Of a stretch of 64,000 nucleotides of DNA, positions 1-9,042 are shown piece after piece. Source of the DNA: Anaeromyxobacter oryzae. Its GTDB lineage: Bacteria > Myxococcota > Myxococcia > Myxococcales > Anaeromyxobacteraceae. Every line of letters starts with the position of its first letter. Position 1 is the stretch's first letter. A program made the translations under genes and the position numbers. Below the pieces are notes generated by a model. The model ran no database searches and had not been told where the DNA came from. It saw nothing but the letters and a program-made list of their open reading frames with translations. The stretch spans positions 1,076,501-1,140,500 of the forward strand of contig NZ_AP025591.1 in the NCBI RefSeq assembly GCF_023169945.1, written 5' to 3'.

Positions 1-330
1 TACAAGGCCGCGACCGAGGTGATGGAGGACGCGGTGCGGGCGCTGGGGGAGAGGTGGAGGAGCGAACGGAAGGGGGCCGCGCCGGCGACGCCGGACGCGA
101 GCGCGACCGCCGTGCCCGTGCCCCTGAACGCGCCCGCACCCCGTGCCTCTGACCCGCGTCCCGTGGCCCGTGGCCCGCATCCCGTGCCCCGCGACCCGAC
201 CGCGACCTCGACGGCGACCGTGCCCCCCATCTCCGTTCGCCCCGAGCGTGGCGCCCGCGAGGCGGGCGCGGAGTCGAAGGGCGCGCCCGCCCCGACCGGC
301 AAGGTGGCCGCGAAGCCGGAGGAGCCTTGA
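1..330 (+). CDS. C-terminal part of an unidentified protein (5' end outside window)
   Basis: An open frame enters from the left edge and ends at a TGA at 328-330. The first 25 residues look like ordinary folded protein (YKAATEVMEDAVRALGERW). The remaining tail is rich in Pro, Ala, Thr and Arg, of low complexity, and probably disordered. The stop overlaps the TTG start of the next gene (TTGA), so the two are probably translationally coupled. The family cannot be named from this tail alone. Confidence 0.55.
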   Translation, partial: YKAATEVMEDAVRALGERWRSERKGAAPATPDASATAVPVPLNAPAPRASDPRPVARGPHPVPRDPTATSTATVPPISVRPERGAREAGAESKGAPAPTGKVAAKPEEP

Positions 331-1346
331 ACCTCCTCGTCACCGGCGGCACCGGCTTCCTCGGGACGGCCCTCGTCCCCATCCTGGCCGGCGAGGGGCA
401 CCGGCTCCGGCTCCTGCAGCGGTCGGCCGCCGCGGACGCGGAGCGGCTCGGCGCCGAGGTCGTCCGGGCCGCCATCGGCGACGCGGACGCGATCCGCGCC
501 GCGCTCGACGGCGTCGAAGCGGTGGTGCACCTGGCCGGGCAGGTCTCCTTCGATCCCGGCGATCCCGCGCGGCTGTACGATCTGCACGTCCAGGGGACCC
601 GGCGCCTCCTCGAGGCCTCCGCGGCCGCGGGCGTGAAGCGCGTCGTGCTGGCGTCGTCCTCCGGCACCATCGCGGTGTCGCGGGACGACCGGATCGCGAC
701 GGAGGCCGACCCCTACCCGTTCGACGTCGTGGGGGGGTGGCCGTACTACCTCTCGAAGATCTACCAGGAGAAGGCCGCCCTCCGGATCCAGCGCGACACC
801 GGGCTCCCGGTCGTCGTGCTGAACCCGTCGCTCCTGCTCGGTCCGGGCGACGCGCGGCTCTCCTCGACCGACGTCGTCTTCAAGTTCATGGAGCGGCGCA
901 TCCCGGCGATGCCGTCGGGCGGGCTCTCGTTCGTCGACGTCCGCGACGCCGCGGCCGCGTTCGCCGCTGCGCTCGTCCGGGGCCGCCCCGGCGAGCGGTA
1001 CCTGCTCGGCGGCGCGAACATGAGCTTCCGCGAGCTCTTCGGCCGGCTCGAGCGGCTCACCGGCGTCCCCGCCCCACGCGTCGCGCTCCCGTCGCGCGTG
1101 AACGTCGCCGGCGTGCGGCTCCTCGAGAAGCTCTCCGCCTGGCGCGGCGCCGAGGCGCCCATCGACGCGCGCTCCGTCGAGATGGGCGAGCACTTCTGGT
1201 ACTGCGCCTCGACGAGGGCCGAGGAGGAGCTGGGGTTCGTCGCGCGAGATCCGCAGGAGACCCTGTTCGAGACGGTGCGCTGGCTCGACGCTCACGTGCG
1301 CGGCCGGTCGCGGCCCGCGACGCTCGACGACCTGGCGCGCCGCTGA
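327..1346 (+). CDS. NAD-dependent epimerase/dehydratase (extended SDR family)
   Basis: A 339-residue protein of the extended short-chain dehydrogenase/reductase family, close in style to dihydroflavonol-4-reductase-like and HpnA-like proteins. The N-terminal Rossmann motif TGGTGFLG (residues 6-13) binds NAD(P). The catalytic YxxxK is at about residues 140-144 (YYLSK), after a Ser-rich strand (ASSSGT). Length is typical. The TTG start overlaps the upstream stop codon, which suggests an operon with the truncated gene. A GC-rich hairpin lies 45 bp after the stop. The substrate (a nucleotide sugar, sterol or other alcohol) cannot be told from sequence. Confidence 0.88.
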   Translation: MNLLVTGGTGFLGTALVPILAGEGHRLRLLQRSAAADAERLGAEVVRAAIGDADAIRAALDGVEAVVHLAGQVSFDPGDPARLYDLHVQGTRRLLEASAAAGVKRVVLASSSGTIAVSRDDRIATEADPYPFDVVGGWPYYLSKIYQEKAALRIQRDTGLPVVVLNPSLLLGPGDARLSSTDVVFKFMERRIPAMPSGGLSFVDVRDAAAAFAAALVRGRPGERYLLGGANMSFRELFGRLERLTGVPAPRVALPSRVNVAGVRLLEKLSAWRGAEAPIDARSVEMGEHFWYCASTRAEEELGFVARDPQETLFETVRWLDAHVRGRSRPATLDDLARR

Positions 1347-1391
1347 GCGGAACCGCTCACCCGGCCTCGCCCCGCACGGCGTTCAGGTGGT

Positions 1392-1414
1392 CCTCCCCCG
1401 CGATGCGGGGGAGG
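1392..1414. terminator. Bidirectional hairpin between convergent genes
   Basis: A perfect 10-bp inverted repeat (CCTCCCCCGC / GCGGGGGAGG) with a GAT loop lies between the convergent ends of the epimerase (+) and zinc-ribbon (-) genes. There is no clear T-tract, so it may act as a weak or Rho-assisted terminator for both. Confidence 0.5.
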
Positions 1415-1420
1415 GCGCGC

Positions 1421-1735
1421 TCACATCGTCCCGTTCGATACGTCCCTGAGCTTCCGCACCGCCGCCACGCCGCAGCGCTCGCCGCACGCCACGCAGACCT
1501 CGTACGTGAGCTCCTTCACGACGAGGACGTCGGGGTGGGCGTCCGCGGGCGCGATGCGGATCCCGCAGCCCGGACACGCGAGCGCCTCGACCCGCACCGG
1601 CCGCGCGAGGATCACCGACGTCCGGCGCGCCGGTGGGCAGGCGCTGCACTCGACACCGTAGAGGTAGCCGGTCTCGAGCCGCGGCGGCACCGCGTCGAGG
1701 TCCGCGCCACAGTACTGGCAGAGCTCGGTCGCCAC
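1421..1735 (-). CDS. Small zinc-ribbon protein
   Basis: A 104-residue protein with four Cys pairs (CQYC, CSAC, CPGC, CVAC), enough to bind two zinc ions in rubredoxin-like knuckles. It has no signal peptide or membrane segment and is probably cytoplasmic. ATG start. It sits convergent to the epimerase, and no partner is evident. Its function is unknown; proteins like this often assist nucleic-acid or protein contacts. Confidence 0.65.
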   Translation of the reverse strand: MATELCQYCGADLDAVPPRLETGYLYGVECSACPPARRTSVILARPVRVEALACPGCGIRIAPADAHPDVLVVKELTYEVCVACGERCGVAAVRKLRDVSNGTM

Positions 1736-1852
1736 GCTGCTCGTCTAATCGCCGGCCCGCCGCGGCGCACTCCCGGGCCCCGCCCCGGACGAGGAAAGGT
1801 CCCGGGGCGCCGTCCCGGCCGCGCGCCCGCACGGCGAGGACGGCGCCCCGGG

Positions 1853-1908
1853 TTCCGCGCGGCGGCGGGGATCCCACCGGATCCCCGCCGCCCCGAGGCC
1901 GCGCGGAA
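1853..1908 (-). terminator. Large two-tier hairpin after the PKD protein gene
   Basis: An inner 14-bp perfect stem (1861-1874 with 1879-1892, loop CACC) is extended by an outer stem TTCCGCGCGG (1853-1862) / CCGCGCGGAA (1899-1908), with a short bulge. The two stems share two bases on the left arm. It starts 7 bp beyond the stop of the minus-strand gene ending at 1915, the position of an intrinsic terminator. Confidence 0.6.
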
Positions 1909-1914
1909 TTCAAC

Positions 1915-4602
1915 CTAGTTGCGGAGCCTCGTGATGCCCGACGTGGCCGTGCCGCCGAGGCTCGAGGTCACCGTCACGGTCGTCGGCTGCGGCACGCCCA
2001 CGAGCTGGATGGTGTAGAGGCCGCCGCCGAGGTTCTGCAGCTGGAGCGGGACGCCGCCGGCGGTGAGCGGCTGCAGGTAGAGCGTCGCCGAGCCGTCGGT
2101 CACCGTGAGGTCGGAGGCGTTCACGGTGAGGCGCTGCTTCTGCGTCCGGTACTCGACGAGGGTGATCTGGATCTGGTCCGCCGCCGGCAGCACCGTCACG
2201 TTCGTCGCCGCGGGGAACGAGGACACGTACCCGTCATTCACCGTGAGCGTGAACGCGATGGCCACCGAGGGGCTCGACGGGGCGATCGCCGGGGCGACGA
2301 AGGTCGGCTTCGCGGTGCTCGCGCCCGTGAGGGTCACGGGCGGCCCGGAGACCTGGAGCCACGTGTACGTGAGCGGGAGCCCCTGCGCGTCGCGGCTCGC
2401 GCTGCCGTCCAGGGTGACGGTCGCGCCGGACTGGACCGTCTGGTTCGCGCCCGCGATCGCGGTCGGCGGCAGCACCGGGTTCACCGTCACGTCGACGGTG
2501 GACTGCGAGCCGAGGCCGGCGGAGCTCACCACGGTGAGCATGAAGGTGAAGACCTGCGCCGTGCCGGTGACGACCGGCGCGACGAACGACGGCGTGGCCG
2601 TGTTCGCGCCGGTGAGGGTCGGGACCGGCGAGAGCGGCGCGATCTGCGTCCAGGAGTAGGTGAGCGCGAGCGGCGGGGAGTTCGGATCGCTGCTCGCGGT
2701 GCCGTTCAGGCGGACGGTCGCGTTCGACGCCACCGTCTGGGCGGCCCCGGCGTTCGCGATCGGCGCGAGCAGCGCCGGCGGCGCGGCCGAGACGGTGACG
2801 GTGACGGTCGCGGGCGCGGACGGGCCGGCCGACGTGTCGCTCACGACGAGCTGGAACGTGAGGGTCACGTCGGGCGAGCCGGACGGGACCACCGGCGCGG
2901 TGAAGATCGGCGTCGCCACGGCCGGGCTCGAGAGCAGCACCACCGGCCCGTCGAGCTGCGTCCACGCGTACGTGAGGGGGAGGCCGTTCGGATCGCTCGA
3001 CGCGCTGCCGTCCAGCATCACCGTCGCGCCCGAGCCGGCGGTCTGCGCGGAGCCGGCGTTCGCCACCGGCGACCCGAGGACCGGCGGCGCGCAGCTCGGC
3101 GCGGTGGGCGGCGTGGCGCCGGGCCACGGCACGAGCTGGCCGACGACGGCGCCGCCCTGCGAGAGCGCGCCCGAGCCCTGCGCGAGGAACGGGAAGTCCT
3201 GGAAGTTGGCCGGGACGGGCCCGGCGCCGATGCCGAGGCCCTCGGGGAAGAGGAACTCGAAGATGGGCGCCTTGTACGACCCCGCGACGAGGCCGGTCGG
3301 GGTGGCGGTGTCGAGCGCGCCGGAGATGCGAGCGCGCAGCTCGCGGGTGGGCGGGAGGAACGTGCCGGCGGACGGGCCGCTCAGGATCTTCGACGGCGGG
3401 CGGAAGCGCCACCGGCCCTTCACCGCGCCGGTCGGCGGGCCGGGATCCACGTCGATCGACCCCCAGTCGCGCTCCGAGGCCGCGCCGGTGCACGGGTCGA
3501 CGTCGACGCCCCAGAGCGTGACGATCCGGCTCGGGTCCGTGCTGAAGCCCTCGAAGCGCGTCCGGGTGGTGGCCTCCTGCACGAGCACGGGGTCGGGCGT
3601 GCCCGCGACGCCGAGGAGCATCACGTCGAGGGCGATGTAGGCGGGGTCCGTGCCCGGGAACGTGTAGATGCCGACGTTGCCGATCACCTGGTAGGCGGAG
3701 ATGAACGTGTCGCCGATGACGCTCGGGAACGGGTTCACCGTGGGCGTCGCGCCGTCGTGCGCGACGACGCCCGCATACTCGACGTAGTCGCCGACCTCGA
3801 ACGGCGCCATCACGCGCGCGTCCGGCGTGACGCCGGGGCCGGGCGGAGGCATGGTGAAGATGGGCTGGTAGCCGGTTGCGCTCCCCGGGTCCTTCGGGCG
3901 GTTCGTCTGGGGGCAGAGCGGGTCGTCGCCGGTCGCGGGATCGATCCGCGGGATGCACATCGGGAAGCCGGTGCCGGTGCGGATGGTGGGGTTGTCCTCG
4001 TCGATGGTGAAGCGCGGGTCGAACGTCCAGCTGCGCCCGAACCGGCCGGCGGGATCGTTGATCCGAACGCGCGTGCCGCTGAAAGGGTCGCCGATGACGC
4101 CGCCGACGCGCAGCTCGCCGGAGATGTAGTCGATGGAGTTGATGAAACCCTGCCCGGTCATGAGCGAGGCCTGGGAGAGGAAGACGAGGCCCGCGACGTA
4201 GGCGTCGCCGACGCGGTTCCCGATGACGTGGGCCTCGTACGTCGCCATCGGCGCCGGGTTGTCGGTCAGCGCGAGGCCGGTCTGCGTCGGCCCCCACGGC
4301 GCCGGGGCGAGCTCGAACACCTGCTCCCATGTGAGGGCGGTCGCAGGCATCTGCAGCACGGTGTTCCTCGGGACGATGATGCGCGTCCCGTTCACCGTGA
4401 TGGTGCCGCCCGCGAGGACGTCGGTCCCGTCGAGGCTCGCCGCCTCGATGAACCCCGTCATGTCGAACGGCGACACCGGCTGCGGCGGCGGCAGCGCCGA
4501 CGCGGCTCGCGCCGCCGCGAGTGAGGCGAGGACGGCCATCGCCGTCCAGGCTCGTGGAACCACGCTCCTGCTCGACCTCGTGCCCCGGATCCCGCTCTCC
4601 AT
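1915..4602 (-). CDS. Exported protein with PKD/Ig-like repeats
   Basis: A predicted 895-residue secreted or surface protein. The N-terminus has a basic stretch followed by a hydrophobic Ala/Leu segment ending in SALPPP, consistent with a Sec signal peptide. The first 490 residues form a unique domain of no recognised family with only a few Cys. From about residue 510 come three repeats of roughly 100 residues. Each starts with A-N/G-A-G-x-x-Q-T-V and contains LDGSASxDxxGLPLTYxWxQ, the signature of PKD or cadherin-like beta-sandwich domains used in adhesion or polysaccharide contact. A last domain of about 80 residues follows. A hairpin terminator lies right after the stop. Its ligand is unknown. 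Confidence 0.7.
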   Translation of the reverse strand: MESGIRGTRSSRSVVPRAWTAMAVLASLAAARAASALPPPQPVSPFDMTGFIEAASLDGTDVLAGGTITVNGTRIIVPRNTVLQMPATALTWEQVFELAPAPWGPTQTGLALTDNPAPMATYEAHVIGNRVGDAYVAGLVFLSQASLMTGQGFINSIDYISGELRVGGVIGDPFSGTRVRINDPAGRFGRSWTFDPRFTIDEDNPTIRTGTGFPMCIPRIDPATGDDPLCPQTNRPKDPGSATGYQPIFTMPPPGPGVTPDARVMAPFEVGDYVEYAGVVAHDGATPTVNPFPSVIGDTFISAYQVIGNVGIYTFPGTDPAYIALDVMLLGVAGTPDPVLVQEATTRTRFEGFSTDPSRIVTLWGVDVDPCTGAASERDWGSIDVDPGPPTGAVKGRWRFRPPSKILSGPSAGTFLPPTRELRARISGALDTATPTGLVAGSYKAPIFEFLFPEGLGIGAGPVPANFQDFPFLAQGSGALSQGGAVVGQLVPWPGATPPTAPSCAPPVLGSPVANAGSAQTAGSGATVMLDGSASSDPNGLPLTYAWTQLDGPVVLLSSPAVATPIFTAPVVPSGSPDVTLTFQLVVSDTSAGPSAPATVTVTVSAAPPALLAPIANAGAAQTVASNATVRLNGTASSDPNSPPLALTYSWTQIAPLSPVPTLTGANTATPSFVAPVVTGTAQVFTFMLTVVSSAGLGSQSTVDVTVNPVLPPTAIAGANQTVQSGATVTLDGSASRDAQGLPLTYTWLQVSGPPVTLTGASTAKPTFVAPAIAPSSPSVAIAFTLTVNDGYVSSFPAATNVTVLPAADQIQITLVEYRTQKQRLTVNASDLTVTDGSATLYLQPLTAGGVPLQLQNLGGGLYTIQLVGVPQPTTVTVTSSLGGTATSGITRLRN

Positions 4603-5177
4603 GTGGACGACCTCGCTCCTCGCGTGCCCCGGGCCGCTGGCGGCGGCCCTCCCGTGCTCGGCCGCATGCCGGCTCGGGCCGGGGCTGAACGTGCGAAACC
4701 GAGTCGCAACAAAGGAGTCGCAGGGTCTCGGGACGCTGGAGGAGAGGACACGGACGCGGGGCCCCGCGCGCTCGGTACACGCGGCCGGCCTGGTTCACGA
4801 GCGGTGAGGCGCCGCTCGCGCCAGCGGCGAGGTCGCCGGGATGAGGAAATCCTCAGCGGCGACGGGCGGGCCGGATCGGCTCCTCGGCGCCATCGCGTCG
4901 CGTCCATCCGGCGCCATAGCGCGACGGCGCTCGTTCACGGTACGTCAATGGACTCCGACCCGATGCCGCCGAGCGCGTTCGCGGCGCGACCCAACAGAGC
5001 GGCCCATGCAGCCGTCGCGAGGGGTCGATCAACCTCGACGCGCGAGATCAGCGAATTTTTTCGCCCCTGCCCGGGAGCCGAGATGGGTGGACAGGTGTCC
5101 TCCGGCACCGGTGCTTACCTGTCGCTGCACCACCGCCCGCGCGCCCCCCGGCGCACGGCGGCCTCCGGGAGCTCGCC
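4603..5177. other. Divergent intergenic region
   Basis: This 575-bp stretch separates the PKD protein (-) from the lipoprotein (+), so promoters for both should lie here. No ORF with convincing composition is seen. Near the plus-strand gene is an inverted repeat GACAGGT (5090-5096) / ACCTGTC (5117-5123), whose spacer contains the palindrome GGCACCGGTGC. It could be an operator or leader hairpin. An AT-rich patch (GAATTTTTT) occurs at 5052-5060. Confidence 0.35.
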
Positions 5178-5990
5178 ATGCGGACACGGATCGCGACGGC
5201 AGCAGTGACTCTCCTCACCGCCGCCTGCGGCGCGGCGGGCGGCGCCGGCGGCGGGCCCGGGGCCGGTGGAGGACCGCCGCCCGGGACGCCTGCGCCGGCG
5301 ACGGAGCCGCCGCCGGTCTCCGGCGGCTCCGGCAGCAACCGGTTCCAGATCGGCTCGCCGCTCGGCCTGTACATCGTCGATCCCGCGGCGGGCGAGGCCG
5401 CGGTGCAGGGCCTCGTCCTCGTGAACCTCGACAAGACCGCGCCGCCGGCGGACACGGCCGTCACCCTGAACGGCGTGGCGCTCGTGCGCTGGCAGGTGGG
5501 CACGCCCGCTGCGCCGTCGGACCGGTACTGGGCGGTCGATCCTGCCGGGCCGCAGCCCGCCGTCCGCTCCAGCGGCGCCCTCGTGCTCGTCGCCCGCTCC
5601 GGCACGCTGGAGCGCCAGCTGGTCCTCCCCTGCCCCGCCGACGTCGCGATGACCTCGACGCCGGCGGCCGGCGCGAGCCTCGCGGGCGTGTCGACGCTGG
5701 CGTTGACCTGGACGTCCGACCTCACGCTGAACCCGAGCGGCATCCCCGCCATGGCGGGGATCTCCGGGACCGCGACGCTCCGCGGCTACGACCCGGCCCT
5801 CCGCGCGTTCGCGCCCGGCGCCGCCGGCCAGGCGCTCATCCCGGCGCACCAGCTCGGCGTGAACGTCCCCGTCGGCCCGACCGACGCGCCGGCGTACCTC
5901 CTCGACGTGCGCTGGCCGGGGCCGTTCGTCGCCGACGGCGAGACGGGCGCGTTCTGCGGCCTCGCGAAGCGGATTCCGTACGCTAAGTGA
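5178..5990 (+). CDS. Predicted lipoprotein of unknown function
   Basis: A 270-residue protein with a lipoprotein signal peptide: MRTRIATAAV, a hydrophobic core, then the lipobox LTAAC at residues 13-17. A Gly/Pro-rich linker follows (residues about 18-50). The rest (about 55-270) is predicted to be beta-rich, with several short Ig-like strands, and contains one Cys pair (CPADV near residue 155 and FCGL near the C-terminus). No family is recognised. It stands alone, with a response-regulator gene convergent downstream. Confidence 0.6.
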   Translation: MRTRIATAAVTLLTAACGAAGGAGGGPGAGGGPPPGTPAPATEPPPVSGGSGSNRFQIGSPLGLYIVDPAAGEAAVQGLVLVNLDKTAPPADTAVTLNGVALVRWQVGTPAAPSDRYWAVDPAGPQPAVRSSGALVLVARSGTLERQLVLPCPADVAMTSTPAAGASLAGVSTLALTWTSDLTLNPSGIPAMAGISGTATLRGYDPALRAFAPGAAGQALIPAHQLGVNVPVGPTDAPAYLLDVRWPGPFVADGETGAFCGLAKRIPYAK

Positions 5991-6062
5991 ACGGCGCCCG
6001 TCGCCGCCACGGGCGGCCGGCGCCGGACCCGAGCGGCGGGCGCGTCCCGGCTCGACCTCGCG

Positions 6063-6416
6063 TCACGGCGTCGCCGCGACCCGCTCGACGGTGTCGAGGA
6101 GCTGCGTGAGGTCGAACGGCTTCGTGATGTGCGCGGCGGGGTTTACGCCCGTCGGCGGCGGGATCGCGGAGACGACGATCACCGGGATCGGCGCGAGATC
6201 GGGATCCCTGAGCTGCGCCTCGCGGAACTGCCACCCGTCCATCGTCGGCATCATCAGGTCGAGCAGGATCACCTTCGGGATGGCCTCGTGCGCGCGCCGG
6301 AGCGCCTCCACGCCGTCTCCCGCGGTCGACACCTCGTAACCCTCCGACTCGAGGACCTCCGCTTCGCTCTCGCGGATGTCCGGCTCGTCCTCGACGACGA
6401 GCACCCGGCCTCGCAT
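6063..6416 (-). CDS. Stand-alone response-regulator receiver protein
   Basis: A single CheY-like receiver domain with no output domain. The acidic pair is DE (VVEDEPD), the phospho-acceptor Asp is in LLDLMMP, the switch residue is Ser in VVSA, and the Lys is in TKPFD. I place the start at ATG 6416 (MRGRVLVVED). An in-frame GTG at 6425 with GGAGG just upstream is an alternative, and a longer reading to 6506 adds residues unlike the family. Single-domain receivers relay phosphate from a hybrid kinase or tune motility and development. The hybrid kinase at 9043-10947 is a nearby but unproven partner. Confidence 0.82.
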   Translation of the reverse strand: MRGRVLVVEDEPDIRESEAEVLESEGYEVSTAGDGVEALRRAHEAIPKVILLDLMMPTMDGWQFREAQLRDPDLAPIPVIVVSAIPPPTGVNPAAHITKPFDLTQLLDTVERVAATP

Positions 6417-6622
6417 GTGATCCACGCATCCTCCACGTTGCCCCCGCGACGGCGGGGCCTCCCCCTCCTTCGGCGAGTGACTAACGGGCGGTAGACCGCC
6501 GGACACGACTTCCGCGGCGTCCGGTGCTCGGGCACCCAGGCGGGCGGACGGCCTCCCGGCCTAGACGCCCGCAACCCCCGATCCGGTCAACCTCGCTGCG
6601 CGTTGAACGGAGGTGCTCTCTC

Positions 6623-7207
6623 GTGGAATACGTGCCGGCCATGGCGAATCGCCTCTGCGACGCCGCGCGCACCACCGGACGGCGCACCCTCCTCCGCGCT
6701 GGCGCATTCTCGCTGCTCGCCCTCGCGCTCGGTCCGGGCCGCGCCCGCGCCGCCGCGGAAGAGCCGCGGAGGCTGCGCATGATGAGCCCGCACACCGGCG
6801 AGCGCGTCGACATCATCTACTTCGAGGACGGCCGTGACCTTCCGGATGCGCTCGCCCGGCTCGACTTCTTCCTGCGGGACTTCCGGACGGGGGACGTGCA
6901 CCGGATGGATCCCGGGGTGCTCGACATCGCCTGGAGCCTCGCGCGGTCCGCGGGGCGCTCCCTCGGGACCTTCGAGATCGTGAGCGGGTACCGCTCGGCC
7001 GCGACGAACGCGCTCCTCCACGAGGCGAGCGCCGGGGTCGCGGTGCACAGCCTTCACCTCCAGGGCCGCGCGATCGACCTCCGCCTGGAGGGCGTCGAGA
7101 CCGCGCACCTGCGCGACCTCGCGCTGTCGCTCCGCCGCGGCGGGGTCGGGTTCTATCCGGAGTCCGATTTCGTGCACGTGGACACGGGTCGCGTGCGCCG
7201 CTGGTGA
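6623..7207 (+). CDS. DUF882 / M15-like periplasmic peptidase (YcbK type), Tat signal
   Basis: The GTG at 6623 has GGAGG nine bases upstream and is the preferred start; ATG 6641 is the alternative. The N-terminus carries a twin-arginine motif (GRRTLLRAGAF) before a hydrophobic stretch and an AxA-type cleavage site, so Tat export is likely. The mature part is a DUF882 (peptidase M15_3) domain with likely zinc ligands in HSLHLQGRAIDLR and FVHVDTG. The family is thought to act on peptidoglycan stem peptides. The next gene is an L,D-transpeptidase of the YcbB class, the same pairing as ycbB-ycbK in E. coli, which supports a joint role in cell-wall remodelling. Confidence 0.85.
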   Translation: MEYVPAMANRLCDAARTTGRRTLLRAGAFSLLALALGPGRARAAAEEPRRLRMMSPHTGERVDIIYFEDGRDLPDALARLDFFLRDFRTGDVHRMDPGVLDIAWSLARSAGRSLGTFEIVSGYRSAATNALLHEASAGVAVHSLHLQGRAIDLRLEGVETAHLRDLALSLRRGGVGFYPESDFVHVDTGRVRRW

Positions 7208-7272
7208 GCGGCCCCAAGTGACTCTCGCTCGCCCGCCCGGCCGCCCGGCAGCGAGCGCGTACGATCGCGGTC

Positions 7273-8970
7273 GTGAGGGTGGCGCTGCTCGCGGCGATCG
7301 CGCTGCTGTCGACGAGCGACGGCTCGCCGGCGGCGCCCGCCGCGCCCCCGGGCGATCCCGCGACCGGTGACCCCGACCCCGGATCCGGGGAGCTCTCGGC
7401 AGACGGCGTCGCCGCCCTCCGCGCGCTGCTCGAGGCGGGCGTCCACCCCGATCTCCTCTGGCCCGACTTCGCGAGCCTGCGCGAGGACGCTCGGCGGTTC
7501 TACGAGGCACGGGGCGAGACGCTCGCCTGGATCCGGCGCTCGGGGCCGACGGCGCAGGCCCGCGCGCTCGCCGACGTCCTCCGGAGCTCGGAGGCGATGG
7601 GGCTCGATCCCGGCGACTACGACGGGCCGCGCTGGGCCAGGCGTCTCGAGCCCGGCGCCCGGCCGCCGTCCGAGGCCGGCCGGGTCCGCCTGGACGTCGC
7701 GCTCACCGTCTCGGTGCTGCGCTACGTCTCGGACGTCCGGCTCGGCCGGGTCGATCCCGGGCCGCTGCGCGTCGGCCTCGGCGAAGCCGCCGCGGTGGAT
7801 CTCGCCGGCGTTGCCGGCGAGCTGGCCGGCGCGGATGACGTCCGGCTCGTCCTCGAGCGGCTGGAGCCGCCGTTCGCCGCGTACCGCCGCACGCTCGACG
7901 CGCTGCGCACGTACCTGCGCCTCGCGCGCGAGGCCCCGGGCGAGCCGCTCCCGGTGCCGGCCACGCCGCTCGAGCCCGGGGCCTTCTATCCGGCCGCCCC
8001 GCGGCTCGCGACGGTCCTGCGTCGCCTGGGCGACCTCCGGGACGGCGAGGGCGCGGCGCGGGACGAGACCGTCTACGCTCCGGCGCTCGTCGAGGCCGTG
8101 CGGCGCTTCCAGGCGCGACACGGGCTCGACCCCGACGGCCGACTCGGCGCGCGGACGGTGAGCGCGCTCAACGTTCCGCTCTCCCGGCGGGTCATGCAGC
8201 TCGCGCTCACGCTCGAGCGCTGGCGCTCGGGGCCGCGCAGCGTCGCGGCGCCGCTCATCGTGGTGAACATCCCGGAGTACCGGCTCCGGGCGCTCGGCGC
8301 GGAGGGCCGCCCGGAGCTCGCGATGAGGGTGGTCCTGGGCGCCGCCTACCGTCACCAGACACCGGTCTTCGTCGCCGGGCTGCGGACGGTCGTGTTCCGG
8401 CCGTACTGGAACGTGCCCCGCGGGATCACCCGCAACGAGCTGCTGCCACGGCTCGCCGGGGACCCGGACCTGCTCGCGCGCGAGCGGTACGACCTCGTCG
8501 ATCGCCGCGGCGACGTGGCGGGGGTCGAGCTCACCCCCGAGGCGTTGCGGCTGCTGCGCACCGGCGAGCTCCGGCTCCGCCAGCGCCCGGGACCGGCGAA
8601 CGCGCTCGGGCTCGTCAAGTTCGTCTTCCCGAACACGCACGAGGTCTACCTGCACGGCACGCCCTCGCCGAGGCTGTTCGCGCGTTCGCGGCGCGACTTC
8701 AGCCACGGCTGCATCCGCGTCGAGGACCCGCTGGCGCTCGCGGAGTGGGTGCTCCACGACGACCCTCGCTGGAGCGCCGACGCGATCACGGCGGCGATGA
8801 ACGGGACCCGGACCCGCGTCGTGGACGTCGGCCGGCCCATCCCCGTGCTGATCGTCTACGGGACCGCGGTGGTTTCGGAGCGCGGCGAGGTGCGCTTCCT
8901 CGACGACGTGTACGGGCACGACGCCGCCCTGGAGCGGGCGCTGGCGAGCCGTCGCCCGTACCCGGACTGA
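7273..8970 (+). CDS. L,D-transpeptidase of the YcbB/LdtD class
   Basis: A 565-residue protein with an N-terminal signal sequence, an alpha-helical scaffold domain, a peptidoglycan-binding motif near residues 270-300 (VEAVRRFQARHGL) and a C-terminal YkuD catalytic domain. The catalytic motif SHGCIR places the nucleophilic Cys at about residue 480, with the partner His in LHGTPS. Such enzymes make 3-3 cross-links in peptidoglycan or attach proteins to it. The GTG start has no obvious Shine-Dalgarno. A TACGAT hexamer seven bases upstream could be a -10 box giving a nearly leaderless transcript. It follows the DUF882 gene by 65 bp. Confidence 0.9.
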   Translation: MRVALLAAIALLSTSDGSPAAPAAPPGDPATGDPDPGSGELSADGVAALRALLEAGVHPDLLWPDFASLREDARRFYEARGETLAWIRRSGPTAQARALADVLRSSEAMGLDPGDYDGPRWARRLEPGARPPSEAGRVRLDVALTVSVLRYVSDVRLGRVDPGPLRVGLGEAAAVDLAGVAGELAGADDVRLVLERLEPPFAAYRRTLDALRTYLRLAREAPGEPLPVPATPLEPGAFYPAAPRLATVLRRLGDLRDGEGAARDETVYAPALVEAVRRFQARHGLDPDGRLGARTVSALNVPLSRRVMQLALTLERWRSGPRSVAAPLIVVNIPEYRLRALGAEGRPELAMRVVLGAAYRHQTPVFVAGLRTVVFRPYWNVPRGITRNELLPRLAGDPDLLARERYDLVDRRGDVAGVELTPEALRLLRTGELRLRQRPGPANALGLVKFVFPNTHEVYLHGTPSPRLFARSRRDFSHGCIRVEDPLALAEWVLHDDPRWSADAITAAMNGTRTRVVDVGRPIPVLIVYGTAVVSERGEVRFLDDVYGHDAALERALASRRPYPD

Positions 8971-9042
8971 CGGCGGCCCCTCGCCCGCGGTCCGGCGCGC
9001 CCGCCCGGAACCGGCACGGCGGCGACGTGCGCCACGGGGCGG

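Noticed and set aside
1633..4524. 963-codon plus-strand ORF opposite the PKD protein gene
   Set aside because: Arg/Gly/Asp-rich sequence with no domain pattern; it is the antisense shadow of the real minus-strand gene.
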